A stretch of 64,000 bases of DNA, from contig OY754337.1 of NCBI GenBank assembly GCA_963573305.1, positions 69,289,094-69,353,093 of the forward strand. The letters run 5' to 3'. The notes below the pieces were generated by a model that ran no database searches, was not told the DNA's origin, and worked only from the letters and a program-made list of their open reading frames with translations. Both the position numbers and the translations under genes were made by a program. Shown here one piece after another: positions 57,301-64,000 of this stretch; position 1 is the first letter of the stretch; each line of letters opens with the position of its first letter. This stretch comes from Pyrrhosoma nymphula. Lineage: Eukaryota; Arthropoda; Insecta; Odonata; Coenagrionidae.

Positions 57301-60300
57301 AATGAAACCATTAATTAGTTATAGTTTGCGCATAAATACATTGCCCCTGAAATTTGTTATCTCCGAATACTTTGCGATGAATGGTGTGCTCTAAAATTCG
57401 AGCCTTACATTATGGGTTACTACAGAGCGAAAAAGAGTGATCCAGTTTTAATCCCATATCCAAACTATTGTTTTTTATTGTTAATATCGCACATTCTTGT
57501 AGCTAACTGTGTATTGTAATTCTACCTACACCATATTCATCTATGCACCTAATTAGATCAAAGAAAAACTTGTGATCTTCTTAAGATGCGTTTCCTGGCT
57601 TACTTTCATATATTACTTTAGGAAAGAATAAGCAGCCATATGCAGAAATTAAATGCAAGTCCAAAACGAACTAAATGGCTAAGAACCATTCGTGGGATTT
57701 CAAATATAAAAGGGATTGCCACAATAATATGAGATAACAAAAATAAGTCAAAATTGCGATAATTTTTAACATTAATGAATATGCTTGCAAATTTAAATAA
57801 TCATAAAAATAGAGTCCATATCATTTCCAAGATGCCATAATTAATTCTGGTCATTTTACCCTACATTGGTTCAGTTTTTTCCTTGCAATCCTTTACTGTT
57901 TCCGGAATCAAGTTAGGAGAAAATCCACAATGCACATCATAGGAGTTGGTTTTACGAATGTTTTTTTTTAATTAATCGGGCATGGAGCATGATAAAATCT
58001 GGCTTAAGGGGAATTAAGAAATTCAGTAATGATAGTGAAGCAAAAGGGAGACAAACCTTATACGATCCAGGACCTAATACGATGGCCATAGGGAGGAGGC
58101 ATTTGAAATTATTATCTCAAAGACAAAATTCAGTCAATTATTGATATCGACTAAACTAAGTTTAAACAGCCAAGATATGAGGTGCTTTCCTCGAAAATGT
58201 ACGAATATTGTTACCTTAAGACGTAGACTTGGACTGGAAGAGAATCGGGGAAAAAGCTAGCCTAATGAGATGTCGATGCTAATGAGCAAAGTGATCTTTA
58301 TTTTGGATTCGTCAATTCATTAGGTATTCTTCAAGCTCCCTTATGTGAAAAAAATATTGCCATAGCCGAACACACTTATCTTCTCTTCAAATATTTTCTG
58401 TTTAGGGACTGTCCTCGTAATGAATTGTGAACTAAGGAAAGGGGTAAAAAAAGGTCACAATCATAGGATTCTTGAATGGAAGGTGTGCACAATTGAGATA
58501 TCAGCCTGCTTAATGTTCTTCATATTATATGATATCATTGGTTTACGGATAATACTCACTCTTAATTGAAGTTCAAAATTGAATAACAAAATGGTCAATG
58601 TCACAAAAACAATAATATCAGTACAAAAACTGCATTATTTCCATCTGCACGCACCTCCAATTTTCAGAGCCCCACATTCTCTCGAAAATATTCACTGTAA
58701 GAATGTGAAGCTCCAACGCCCTTCCAAAATCTTAACCGTGAGCCATGCCATTCAATACATGCCAGGGTCCTTTATATGGTCGAATCAGACGAACAAAGAT
58801 AATTCAGCCACGTTATTAAAAAGCATCGAGTTAAGACTTAAATTCACACAATTTCCCTCCAGCTAGGCGTTGAAAAAATAGCAATAAATGGCATAAAATA
58901 TGTGTCTTGAGCATGAAAATGTTGATGCTAGGTGGGAACATATTTACAGATCTAATTTCGCTACAGCAACTATTTTAGGCTTCTTTTCCTTCCTCTTTCA
59001 ATATTAGATCCTGTGAAGCAAAAAAACTTTTTATGCTGTCAAAATGCTTCTGTTGACAGCTGCATTATACGTTTTATATTTTATAAATCTGTCTTAAGCA
59101 TCATAGATGTGCCTTGTAACATATAAAAGCATGTGAAAAAAGCAAAAATACCAAGTAACTCATGATGTTTTCAATTAATAGAATTATTAGAAAAAATCTA
59201 AATGCAATAATTCATAAAGTCTCTTCGACACGATTCGATCTCTTCGAGCGACTATTCGCGGTAGTTGCCTTTTCTAGAGAAAAATAATGGAAGATATGTC
59301 ATTCGCAGCGGGAATATTCCTCCTACTCTGACGGAGACTTCCAATAGATATTTGAGACCTGGCTTCTACATGGTAGCTTTCTATTACGAGAGAGATCGGG
59401 TGACTTTGGCCAACAGACCGATCATTCATCTACTAATTTTCACTCACACACAACCAAACGGGAGTCCGAAATCCAACCCATATCCTTAGAAATCCCTTAG
59501 CAGGTAAAGGTTAAAATCGTCCTTCGGGTGGAGGTTCCTTCTCGGCAAGTGAGTTCGGAAGGAAGTTGTTCCGCTCGGAGAGTTTATTGCTCCCCTGCTC
59601 AGGGGGGCATGGTTCGGTTGGGTTGTCACATCATCGTCAACTCGGGACTTAGAAATTTTTTGGCTCCGAAGTGGTACGATTTTTTGGAACAGAACTGTAC
59701 AAACACTAAAGCCTTGATTTTAGGCACCTTGATTTCATGTTACTCTCGATTTTGCATAGTGACATTAAGGTACTACCAGGAATCATAGCGTATTTCAATG
59801 GTAAACTCATGATTTTACATAGTTTCTTGATTTTACGTAGTTTTTTTGTTTTTATGCAGTCATACTCCAGTCCCTACAGTCAAACTTTCCTCATTTCTAC
59901 GTAGTTTTGCAATACTTTTTACAAATTGCGAGCAAAGCTATTGAATACGACAGCCAACCATATCAACCAACATAAACAACAGGCATATCTAACTATGTAC
60001 TCTATTTTCCTGCAACATGCACAGAAAATACAGCACCGATTGCTAGGTCTTCTGAGATGTATAACATTATTTCCACAGTTATTACAAATATCTCATCATC
60101 AGTGTTGGAATAATAAGCCTTACATTTGGAGACTATTTATTAGTTTTGTCTGGTTTTACTGTTGTTAGGGGCAAAGTATTACAAAGTCTTACATGGTAAC
60201 AAATTGATGTTTGATACATATATTGCTCTTCAACATTGCTGAAGTAATGAAAACGATATACCGTACATGTCCAAATATGCTCCTCATTTTTGGCCAAATA

Positions 60301-61969
60301 ATGGTACTCAAAAGGGGGAAGGTTAGCTCTTATGGAGTATGAAAAGAGAAAGTCACTCAGAAATTCTGCAGCTAATGGTCCAAAAAAGCAAAGAATAATA
60401 TGCTAATACAACCGATAACAGTAATTAACGAACTATATTTTGAACAGTTAACAAAAAGTTTTTGTATATTTTTCAATTAATCTTTCTTCATGGTGCTACA
60501 GCCGTATGGCAACTCAGTAAAGACCTTATGCAACCCGCAATGCTTGTGTCGTAAATATTTTTCTGCTCAAACTACGGTACTCTTTGATAAAAGACCAGCA
60601 ACTTTGCTCGCATATTCGATAACTCATATAACAATAATTGGAAGAATTTATGAAATATTTTTATAATTTCATTAATTTTCCATCATGACGATGTTTCTAT
60701 AGACCTACAATGTTGCAAAAAAGTCAATGCATGCAGCCTGTGATACACTTGTGCATTGAATATTTTTCATCACATTAGATTTGTGGTTAAACTGAAAACA
60801 AACGACCAAGGTTATTTTTAATTTAAATAAGATTAATACGAAGGAAATTTGTGGTACGAAAGTAAATATGGGTACATATTAGGTATCCCTAAAAAAAAAT
60901 AAAGATGAAAAGTAGGGGGAGAGACTTTTATTTGCAAGTGGCCTATATCCAGGAAAATACCATACATATCGACCATAGTGCTGTTCGTAACAACAATAAA
61001 CATTTTAAAAATTTATCTCAAAGTTTTACTTGAAAATGAAACTGTAGAAGTTGAAATCACCATAATAAAATTTGGAGTGAATTGAACCAATTTACTTCTT
61101 TGTAGCATGGTGAATAGAGTCAATTCCAAGACGTAATGCCTGATTCCTTCATGTATAAGTACAAATTTCCGTGACAAATTAACCTTACCTGGACTTTAGC
61201 GAATGGAGAAAGTAGTCCTAAAATAAGTATTATATAGGTATGTGAACAAAATGTTCCAATTTCTGTCCAAGTAAATGGGGTCGAATGTCTTTTCACAGTA
61301 AATAACAACTACATATTCAGTTACATTGCTGAAATGACACCCTGATTGATGTTCCTCTTCATAACAATGGCTGATTTGGAGCTGAAAGATATATTAGGTG
61401 ATCGAACATCAAAGGCAATATAGCAGCATTTAATCATGTATATATCCTACGCCATACTCAGCATTAAAACCTGAGGTGATTTGAAACCTTGGTCGAAGAA
61501 AATGAATATTTACTCACGGAAAGAGACTCTCTACAGTCCAGTTGGCCCCTGCAAGGAATTTTTCCTCCTTTATCAGAAGATAATCTTCAGGATGGAGTTC
61601 ACCGAGCTGAGGCGAAAGCACTTGAGAGAGATTGGAGACTGGACTCAGAGGCATTGGGAGGTCACCAAGGGGCAGTTCAGGAGCAGGGTCTATCTTGTCT
61701 TCAGCCACTACATCATTATCAGCCACTGTTTCAGTCTCAGGAACACGTGCAGGAGAAGGACTCTTGGTCCTTTCCTTGGCCTTGCTTCCCTTCCCTCGTC
61801 TCATTCTCTTTCCACCCTCTGTGGGCAACTTCTCACTGTTCTTCTTTTTCCTCCTCCCCCTGGACTGTTTTTCATCGTCCTTCTTCGATGTGCCCTCTTC
61901 ACCCTCTGCAACACATTCGGGATTAATGGAATCTGACCCCTTTGTGGTGGTTCCCTCCTCAAGGCATAT
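35913..61969 (-). CDS. C2H2 zinc-finger protein gene, six exons (5' end not found)
   Basis: This is a spliced gene encoding a nuclear, presumably DNA-binding C2H2 zinc-finger protein. The exons are 61518-61969, 54991-55236, 53515-53760, 48758-48968, 38025-38722 and 35913-36381. They sum to 2322 bp, exactly 774 codons including the stop. Intron phases agree at every join. The donors are GTGAGT, GTAAAT, GTAAAT, a weak GTTGGT and GTGAGT. Eight canonical fingers are seen: one in exon 3, one across exons 3/4, one in exon 4, three in exon 5, one across exons 5/6, and one at the C-terminus. The N-terminal part is acidic and Pro/Ser-rich with a Lys/Arg NLS-like block. Three psi-K-x-E sites (IKEE, IKVE, IKLE) suggest SUMOylation. 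I do not recognise an ortholog. The first exon has an acceptor at its 5' side, so the start codon is upstream. Confidence 0.88.
37131..37271. repeat. Intronic direct repeat, unit A
   Basis: This is an about 140-bp unit in the intron between exons 5 and 6. It begins 'AGGAAACCTGCACAC', contains 'CATGATCACAGTTCCCCA' and 'AACACAGGCACT', and ends in 'CATCAGCAAAAAA'. A diverged copy in the same orientation lies at 37567-37709. Confidence 0.75.
37567..37709. repeat. Intronic direct repeat, unit B
   Basis: This is the second copy of the unit at 37131-37271, roughly 90% alike by eye. It has the same 'AGGAAACCTGTACAC' start and the same 'CATGATCACAGTTCCCCA' core. The copies are separated by about 295 bp of unrelated intron. 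They could be a local duplication or two insertions of one repeat. Confidence 0.75.
38025..38722 (-). CDS. Zinc-finger gene, exon 5 (three and a half fingers)
   Basis: The acceptor CTCTGCAG precedes GTA at 38722. The donor AAAAG|GTGAGT follows 38025. The exon starts with a Gln/Ser/Asn-rich spacer. It then has finger 'CEICIRAFSRREHLVRHRRSH', an acidic spacer with 'RLEEDEDAS', finger 'CPYCTLGFPCKEQLDRHRS'+RMH (His spacing of 4), a second acidic spacer with 'SDEALVDLYGD' and 'ARSPSPPHL', finger 'CMLCPQTFSRKENLERHLKSVH' (starting residues shown in part), and the first half of 'CNCCGKR'. An ATG lies 12 bp before the acceptor, but it falls in the intron polypyrimidine tract and I do not take it as the start. 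Confidence 0.92.
39300..40370 (-). pseudogene. pogo/Tigger transposase (CENP-B HTH + DDE), decayed
   Basis: On minus, from high to low coordinates: an HTH tail 'VSLAKEHYTPISMLN', then the CENP-B-type HTH with 'KYDEIEEILKT', 'ISGVLLKEKALHAGATLGI' and 'DFKSSNGWIDHIK', then the DDE start 'DIFNVDETGLFL' (first catalytic Asp), then 'TVLLGPNVDGSERLKPFISG' and 'KSRNPRC', then 'YAANTRAWM', 'FDGQIHALDAKIG' and 'NIKLKF'. The second catalytic block, normally LLFVDNCPAH, is changed to 'LFCYWIGALHSQ', so that Asp is lost. Several frameshifts and stops occur. No function is expected. Confidence 0.82.
40375..41279 (-). pseudogene. CR1/Jockey-like LINE, 3' half with A-rich tail
   Basis: This is the continuation of the LINE whose 5' half is at 46883-47455. 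On minus it starts 'WCDVWKLKLNLNKCSVMSIS' and continues 'KRVSTSKDLGILTDNKLNFS' and 'LGLLYRFTKIN'. After a stop near 41025 it goes on to 'SIPNLTTHRLTADIKLIYNI' and 'CPELLSFINFKVPSRPTRC', ending 'SLSYLSHN' at 40539. An A-rich 3' end follows (T-rich on plus, 40375-40400). These blocks are the RT thumb and C-terminal tail of this LINE type. Confidence 0.82.
41905..42070 (+). CDS. Exon-like ORF resembling start of SWIM/YqaJ-type protein
   Basis: The segment reads 'ATRFNENKFNGFTNWFCTDN', 'LPKVDVAMVVEFFREDVRFS', then 'AGEIRGVNQ' with a possible donor AAG|GTACTC at about 42060. From memory of the family, arthropod proteins with a SWIM finger and a YqaJ-like nuclease often begin with a 'LP-VD--MV-EFF---' block followed by 'SAE-RGVK'. 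The open frame starts at 41858 without a decisive start codon, and a possible acceptor 'CTGATATACAAAG' lies at 41911. No SWIM or nuclease exon was found nearby, so it is an isolated, perhaps captured or decayed, exon. The identification is tentative. Confidence 0.4.
42762..44465 (+). pseudogene. CR1/L2-like LINE ORF2, endonuclease half, ends at premature TAG
   Basis: The frame is open from 42762 to a TAG at 44463-44465 with no ATG near its start. Counting residues from a GTG at 42924, the apurinic-type endonuclease shows 'VVNCRSVKNK' (Asn 43), 'IGTESW' (Glu 68), 'DRAGGGV', 'CSFYRPPN', 'IGGDFNLPSINW' (Asp 175, Asn 177) and 'ISDHRVI' (Asp 246, His 247). All expected catalytic positions are present. 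A linker rich in Lys follows, then RT block 0, 'KNSKSPGPEGIPARVLKEL'. The frame continues unchanged after the TAG, so this is one nonsense change, probably CAG to TAG, in an otherwise intact ORF. The missing start Met may mean a 5' truncation. Confidence 0.88.
44466..45776 (+). pseudogene. CR1/L2-like LINE ORF2, reverse transcriptase half
   Basis: This continues in the same frame from the TAG and has no ATG of its own at the start. Taking the TTG at 44469 as residue 1, the RT blocks are 'NYRPISLTS' (29-37), 'HGFRKGRSCETQL' (66-78), 'LFLDFKKSFNTVPH' (first catalytic Asp 101; the usual second Asp of AFD is Asn), 'TSGVPQGSVIGPLLF' (155-169), and 'FADDAVIYC' (187-195) with the catalytic DD pair. 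The thumb 'VKYLGVTITSDLSWGAHI' and the C-terminal 'RPHLEYAASIWDPV' and 'IQRKAARFV' follow. The tail ends at TAA 45774-45776. It is on the opposite strand to the host gene. Confidence 0.9.
45811..45880 (+). repeat. 3' UTR end motif of the CR1/L2-like LINE
   Basis: This short, GC-rich block lies 35 bp after the LINE stop codon: 'GGCTGGTGTCCTAACACC', 'CGCCACACGCC' and 'GGCGGCTTGCGGGGTA', followed by 'ATGTAGATGTA'. It can form a stem between GGCGTG-like and CGCC segments, as expected for an RT recognition hairpin in the 3' end of such LINEs. A diverged copy lies at 19771-19830. Confidence 0.65.
45881..46871. other. Right part of the TIR-bounded insertion, no gene
   Basis: This is AT-rich DNA with a GC-richer patch at 46615-46760 that contains several ACGT/ACGTC steps. 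An A-run at 46862-46869 precedes the right terminal inverted repeat. No ORF with a domain was seen. Confidence 0.4.
46883..47455 (-). pseudogene. CR1/Jockey-like LINE, 5'-truncated RT core
   Basis: On minus, starting near 47455: 'ASNYRPISLLPVLSSVCDRI', then 'HLSEYLHGFLPGRLCMTNV', 'TIFLDFSKAFDSINHSLL' (first catalytic Asp), 'FLSNRIQRVILSGFSSPWS', 'LTSGVPQGSVPGPYLFN', 'YINDL' and 'LLYADHCKLF'. The last is the YADD active site with the second Asp changed to His. It breaks off at 'ALRQTSN' where the TIR-bounded insertion begins. The other half is at 40375-41279. The copy is 5'-truncated at the RT start, with no endonuclease. Confidence 0.85.
48758..48968 (-). CDS. Zinc-finger gene, exon 4
   Basis: The acceptor CTTTTTTCCAG precedes 48968. 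The first base completes an Arg codon begun in exon 3, giving the split finger C-R-L-C followed by 'GKGFCRKEHAQRHMSLH'. A complete second finger follows directly through the linker 'VGEKPFQ': 'CEACMKPFTRKEHLARHQRCH'. The exon ends 'IKLEDSF' (a psi-K-x-E site) and 'GNGEKEHME'. The donor I chose, GAG|GTTGGT at 48758/48757, keeps phase with exon 5 but is weak. A donor slightly downstream with a shifted acceptor at exon 5 is possible, so the 3' end is less certain than the rest. Confidence 0.85.
49190..50300 (-). pseudogene. RTE-like LINE with EN joined to RT tail (internal deletion)
   Basis: On minus from 50290: 'TCNVRTMMRAGKL', 'MEKGSIDGLGLHEVRW' (the Glu of the endonuclease), 'YRVIYSGRDE', 'KLGMRVVNIEQVNNRVLLL', then 'FVLVQVYMSTSKYME', 'AIIAMGNWNAVVGEGRDG' (normally GDWNA, so the catalytic Asp is Asn), 'KHHPRRRFSWK' and 'RYQIDSIMIRQRYIRNSVKN'. 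Within about 30 residues it then jumps to the far C-terminal region: 'STVLYGTETW', 'FKMWVWRRMEKIQWMERKTN', and later 'GRDEILWMG'. The whole RT core is missing. It lies in the intron between exons 3 and 4 and is the same family as the LINE at 23432-25498. Confidence 0.85.
50301..50930. other. LINE 5' flank and possible Tigger-type end
   Basis: Positions 50301-50530 are probably decayed 5' sequence of the adjacent LINE. At 50573-50640 'ACAGGTATACCTCAACTTAC' and 'GTTACGAGTTATGTCAGTTC' look like a Tigger/mariner-type terminal repeat. I could not find its partner with certainty. No gene is seen. Confidence 0.35.
50931..52564 (+). mobile_element. Tigger/pogo-like transposon remnant 2
   Basis: The left end 'CAGTGAAACCCGTTTAAAGT' is preceded by TA at 50929-50930. 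The right end, read on minus, is 'CAGTAGTCATGATTTTACGT' starting at 52564. The left end begins with the same CAGTGAAACC as the larger Tigger-like element at 39157-48162. The interior holds only the C-terminal part of a pogo-type transposase. The two ends are not a good inverted match, so one boundary may belong to a neighbouring element. Confidence 0.55.
51145..52018 (+). pseudogene. Tigger/pogo transposase C-terminal region
   Basis: Across frames the order is 'LDKGIIQNVKIFYRKELLSH' (the 'PLDQGIIQNFK-HYRK' block after the third catalytic residue), then 'ALRALDTAWKSVITETIVNC' and 'WHAAGFPPSD' (the 'AW-SVTPETI-NCF-HAGF' block), then after a gap 'FADYYNRLGA', 'SSIEEYITLDDDTLTSSG', an in-frame TAA, an acidic 'VLSDDEEDESDEVIPEP', and 'EDILQALNTL'. 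The catalytic core and HTH domains are gone. These blocks are diagnostic of the family even though the copy is dead. Confidence 0.8.
52565..53514. other. Intron DNA, nothing recognised
   Basis: This is part of the intron between exons 3 and 4. 'AACTCTCAATCATTCGGTAC' near 53165-53185 has the look of a Tigger-type terminal repeat but is unpaired. No gene is seen. Confidence 0.3.
53515..53760 (-). CDS. Zinc-finger gene, exon 3
   Basis: This is a 246-bp exon with acceptor TTTTTCCCAG before 53760 and donor CTGCAG|GTAAAT after 53515. It opens 'YIVGKRAFPCALCGNCF', a CxxC that lacks any following His pair and so is a degenerate or non-canonical zinc site. A Ser/Arg-rich spacer follows ('RSGARVRSSSSDQGRD'). 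Next is a canonical finger, 'CVNCGKRYYRRSDLVRHEKTH', and then 'LASRPFIC', the start of the finger completed in exon 4. The 76-codon minus ORF at 53705-53935 is in another frame and is not coding. Confidence 0.9.
54234..54372. repeat. Imperfect inverted repeat (foldback)
   Basis: The left arm 'GAAGAGAGGGGAAAAAACTC' plus 'TGCTATTCCACATGAAATAT' is mirrored on the right by 'ATATTTTACATGGAATAGCG' plus 'GAGTTATTTCCTCTCTTC'. The spacer is about 45 bp. It lies in the intron between exons 2 and 3. It is probably a decayed MITE. Confidence 0.6.
54991..55236 (-). CDS. Zinc-finger gene, exon 2
   Basis: This is a 246-bp exon with acceptor CATTTTTCAG before 55236 and donor AGAAG|GTAAAT after 54991. Its first base completes a Pro codon from exon 1. 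The product segment is acidic and has no finger: 'GDCTFIKVEPPSN' (psi-K-x-E), 'DVECLSTSERVFDGMKMESD', 'MIKQARQFLPPVWDIFEKVL' and 'GTAVVTHR'. The hydrophobic 'FLPPVWDIFEKVLG' stretch could be a short amphipathic interaction helix. Joined to exon 3 the frame reads R-R-Y-I-V-G without a break. Confidence 0.85.
55365..55503 (-). repeat. Interspersed repeat, copy 1
   Basis: Read on minus, this shares ordered blocks with 59557-59700: 'GGAGAGTT', 'GGGGGGC', 'TTGTCACATCGTCGTCAACT', 'CTGGACTAAGAAATTTTT' and 'GGTACGATTTTTTTGAACAG' ending at GTAC. The translated similarity 'CHIVVNSGLRNF' is a by-product, and I see no sign of a coding role. Confidence 0.65.
55504..59556. other. Intron DNA, no gene recognised
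   Basis: This lies within the intron between exons 1 and 2. ORFs of 60-95 codons on either strand show no domain and no splice-site pair in frame with the gene. The composition is AT-rich throughout. Confidence 0.35.
59557..59700 (+). repeat. Interspersed repeat, copy 2
   Basis: This is the same repeat family as 55365-55503 but in the opposite orientation. It contains 'GTTGTCACATCATCGTCAAC', 'GGACTTAGAAATTTTTTGG' and 'GTGGTACGATTTTTTGGAAC', then 'AGAACTGTAC'. Both copies stop at the same GTAC, which suggests a true element end. Their other ends are less clear. Confidence 0.65.
59701..61517. other. Intron DNA; possible Tigger-type end remnant
   Basis: Positions 59750-59850 contain repeated 'GATTTTACATAGTTTCTTG' and 'GATTTTACGTAG' motifs like those in Tigger-type terminal repeats. 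The rest is AT-rich, with no gene recognised. Confidence 0.3.
61518..61969 (-). CDS. Zinc-finger gene, exon 1 of those found
   Basis: The acceptor CTTTTCACAG precedes 61969 (phase 0) and the donor TTTCC|GTGAGT follows 61518 (phase 2). The 150 codons contain no finger. They begin 'ICLEEGTTTKGSD', continue through an acidic then strongly basic stretch ('SRGRRKKKN', 'KRMRRGKGSKAKERTKSPSP') that looks like a bipartite NLS, and end in a Pro/Leu-rich region ('PELPLGDLPMPLSP') with 'LLIKEEKF', a psi-K-x-E site. The antisense frames 61481-61936, 61489-61926 and 61632-62048 are shadows. The start codon must lie in an upstream exon that I did not find. Confidence 0.82.
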
Positions 61970-63639
61970 CTGTGAAAAGAATAGATGCTACAGTAAAACC
62001 TTGGTTATATGTTATGCAAGGGGAATAGAATTTATGATGCAAAACTGAATAGAGCATATAGCCAAGTACATATACACAGTTTTGGTACAGTAAAAGGGAA
62101 AAATCAATAGTTTGCTAGAAAAAAGCATTTGACATGAACATTTAAATGTAAGGAAGGCCATTTTGAATACGATATTTGAAACTTTGAGTTTAAATAAATA
62201 AAATATGTTTAATAAAAACAAGAACACTTATAACCACTTATTTCATGCTTAATTCATAAAATGATGTTCATCTACGCTGTCTGTATAGGCCTCCACTATA
62301 TGCCCTGATAAGATGAAACACCAAAGAGTTCAGTAGATTTGTTGCAAGTTGTATCAGAACACTTTACAATGAAGTTGCAGATATCAGTTGGAACCTTAAA
62401 TACATGTAACCGAATATAAAGTACAACCGAATGACATATAATTGAATATTTTCTGCAAGGTATTGCAAAAGATGTTGGCCAGGCCAACATAAATGTATCT
62501 TGTATGTGGATGTAACGTGTAACTGAATAACGTACAATGAGGTCTCACTGTATTTCAACGGTAGAATGAAAAACTAACTTTGTGATTCCACATTATTTTA
62601 TTAAGAAATTTATATAAGTTTCTTAAATAAATTATGTAGAATCACAAAGTTACAGTTTTTCCTTCTAACATGAATCGATTCCATCAAGTTATGCCTGAGA
62701 CTACCAATTATCCAAAATTCAACGCATTTGAATCAACTACACAGTTGGCTGGTTACAGGGAGAAGCAACCACCAGCTCAGGTCATTTGCATCAGCACTCA
62801 AAGCAACTTCAAAGGATTTGGGTTCTAATATCAGTGTAGGTGAATTCCTTTATGAATTTTGAACGTTAGTGTATCTCAAGTGACTCCAATTAAAGTTACT
62901 TTCATGGTTAGTCCAGCAGTACTTCCAATTAGTCAATACAAGTGACTGCCTCTTAATACATTATATAAACCACACCTCAATAAGAATAAAACTCAAGTTT
63001 AAAAACATCACGGTGACATCATAAAACAAAAAAAATCAAGTAGTCAGTAAGCTTTCTTTCTAGGGGAAAAAATGTGTTTACAAATTCATTAAAGGACCCA
63101 TCACTAGAAAACCAATGTACAAAATGAGGTATCCTGGGAAATATGAAGCAGCCTTACTTCAACATAGGAGTGTGATGCGCAGACTGGAATAGGTGCAACA
63201 ATGCAGTTACTCTGGGGGCATTTTGGATAAAAATGGACATAAAAAAACTAAGGATATTATAAATAGAAATGTGCTAAAAAGAACCTAGGATATTATAAAC
63301 AGAATTGTGCTAAAAAAGATGCCACACTTCCTCCATTGATAGGAGGAAAATAATGACTGGGATTTTGGGTACAGATAATATGAACCGGTTAGTGAGGAGG
63401 CTGATATATTTAGCCCCCCTTCAAGCCATCTGGAATTCATGTTCTTCTCCTTCTCTCAAACTTACCAACACCCTTCCCTCTTTTACATAGGTACATTTAC
63501 CCCTGAGAGCACATCCTCCATCCTCTTTCAATGCCTCCTATGAGTTTCTACCATCAACCTATTTTCCTACCCTATCATATTTCATTATGAGTTTTCATTT
63601 TAACATCCCTCAATGTGCCTGGTGTGTTTCATTCTTAAG
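61970..63639. other. Intron or 5' region, no exon recognised
   Basis: On minus this is upstream of the first exon found. I see no ATG-bearing ORF ending in a phase-0 donor that would fit. The ORFs at 62296-62558 lack motifs. It contains the inverted repeat at 62559-62670. Confidence 0.35.
62559..62670. repeat. Inverted repeat, ~45-bp arms
   Basis: The left arm 'GTAGAATGAAAAACTAAC' plus 'TTTGTGATTCCACAT' is mirrored by 'ATGTAGAATCACAAAGTTAC' plus 'AGTTTTTCCTTCTAAC'. The centre also pairs ('AAGAAA' with 'TTTCTT') around a short AT-rich loop. The compact hairpin form suggests a foldback MITE. Confidence 0.7.
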
Positions 63640-63974
63640 TAGTCATTCCTCAGTAATTCTTCTGATTCACTTCTCCTTCTCGTAATACTCGTTTCAAGAG
63701 GCTACTGGGTTGCAAAAGGGGTCCAATAAGATTGTCTCTTCTAGTTTGGAGAGTTTCTATAAAATATCTTTTCTCAATCTTATCCCAACACTTTGTAGCA
63801 CTTCTTCTTTGGTGATTCTCTCCATTTGATTTTCATCGTTCTGATATAACGGCACGTTTTGATTGCTTTCAGACTTCTTTGTTCTGAAGCTGTTATCGTC
63901 CAAGCTCCAAGGCCCTTTATGGATATGCTCTGTACGTAATTGATACAAATACTGATTCGTAAAAATTTCCCCAC
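63640..63974 (-). mobile_element. Decayed LINE tail remnant
   Basis: On minus, two frames together show 'RTMKIKW' then 'ENQMERITKEEVLQSVG' and, after a frameshift, 'EETILLDPF' and 'RRRSESEELL'. This parallels the 'RRMMNIKW', 'DRITNEKVLRRVG' and 'RRRDYHIGQTLRHNSLL' blocks of the LINE tail at 2434-2766. The match is weak but in the right order. It probably extends beyond the analysed part. Confidence 0.5.
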
Positions 63975-64000
63975 TTCTGAAAACTAAGTTTAAGAAAAAT

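Noticed and set aside
59528..59788. ORF sharing 'NSGLRNF' with the minus ORF at 55348-55611
   Set aside because: The similarity is a by-product of a shared non-coding repeat in opposite orientations.
61481..62048. Plus-strand ORFs of 138-151 codons
   Set aside because: They are antisense shadows of zinc-finger exon 61518-61969, whose minus frame joins in phase to the next exon.

Overview
This window looks like intronic and intergenic DNA from an animal nuclear genome, most likely an arthropod and probably an insect. It is AT-rich and has no prokaryotic-style operons. The coding signal lies in short exons bounded by GT/AG splice sites, and the rest is crowded with degraded arthropod-type transposable elements (RTE-like and CR1/Jockey-like LINEs, hAT and pogo/Tigger DNA transposons, MITEs, tRNA-derived SINEs). 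The species cannot be fixed from sequence alone.

There is one convincing host gene, on the minus strand from about 61.97 kb down to 35.91 kb. It is a C2H2 zinc-finger protein assembled from six exons: 61518-61969, 54991-55236, 53515-53760, 48758-48968, 38025-38722 and 35913-36381. Donor and acceptor phases match at every junction (one donor, at 48758, is weak). Two zinc fingers are split by introns and regain perfect C2H2 spacing only after splicing. The six exons give about 773 codons with eight canonical fingers, a degenerate CxxC segment, a basic NLS-like stretch and three psi-K-x-E (SUMO-type) sites. The true 5' end was not found and may lie beyond 64 kb.

Region by region: 1-2.8 kb holds two LINE 3' remnants. 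3.6 and 14.5 kb hold two copies of a tRNA-derived SINE, with a third, inverted copy at 30.4 kb. 13.6-13.8 kb holds an inverted pair of about 95-bp units that resemble degenerate hammerhead-ribozyme ends of Penelope-like elements. 21.27-24.37 kb is an apparently perfect 1553-bp tandem duplication that carries a LINE fragment interrupted by a foldback MITE; the LINE continues to 25.5 kb. 27.25 and 30.8 kb hold hAT-type MITEs with perfect 8-bp target-site duplications. 29.24-30.41 kb is a small DNA transposon with a BED-like exon. 31.1-33.9 kb is a hAT element with a broken transposase.

The large intron at 38.7-48.8 kb contains a nested stack. A Tigger-like element (39157-48162, minus) is interrupted by a 5'-truncated LINE (40375-47455, minus). 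That LINE is interrupted by a TIR-bounded insertion (41280-46882). The insertion carries an exon-like ORF resembling the start of SWIM/YqaJ-type proteins and a nearly intact CR1/L2-like LINE (42.76-45.88 kb, plus) with one in-frame stop. Further upstream in the gene's introns are an EN-RT deletion LINE (49.2-50.3 kb), a second Tigger-like remnant (50.9-52.6 kb) and several inverted or interspersed repeats. The remaining stretches show nothing I can recognise.
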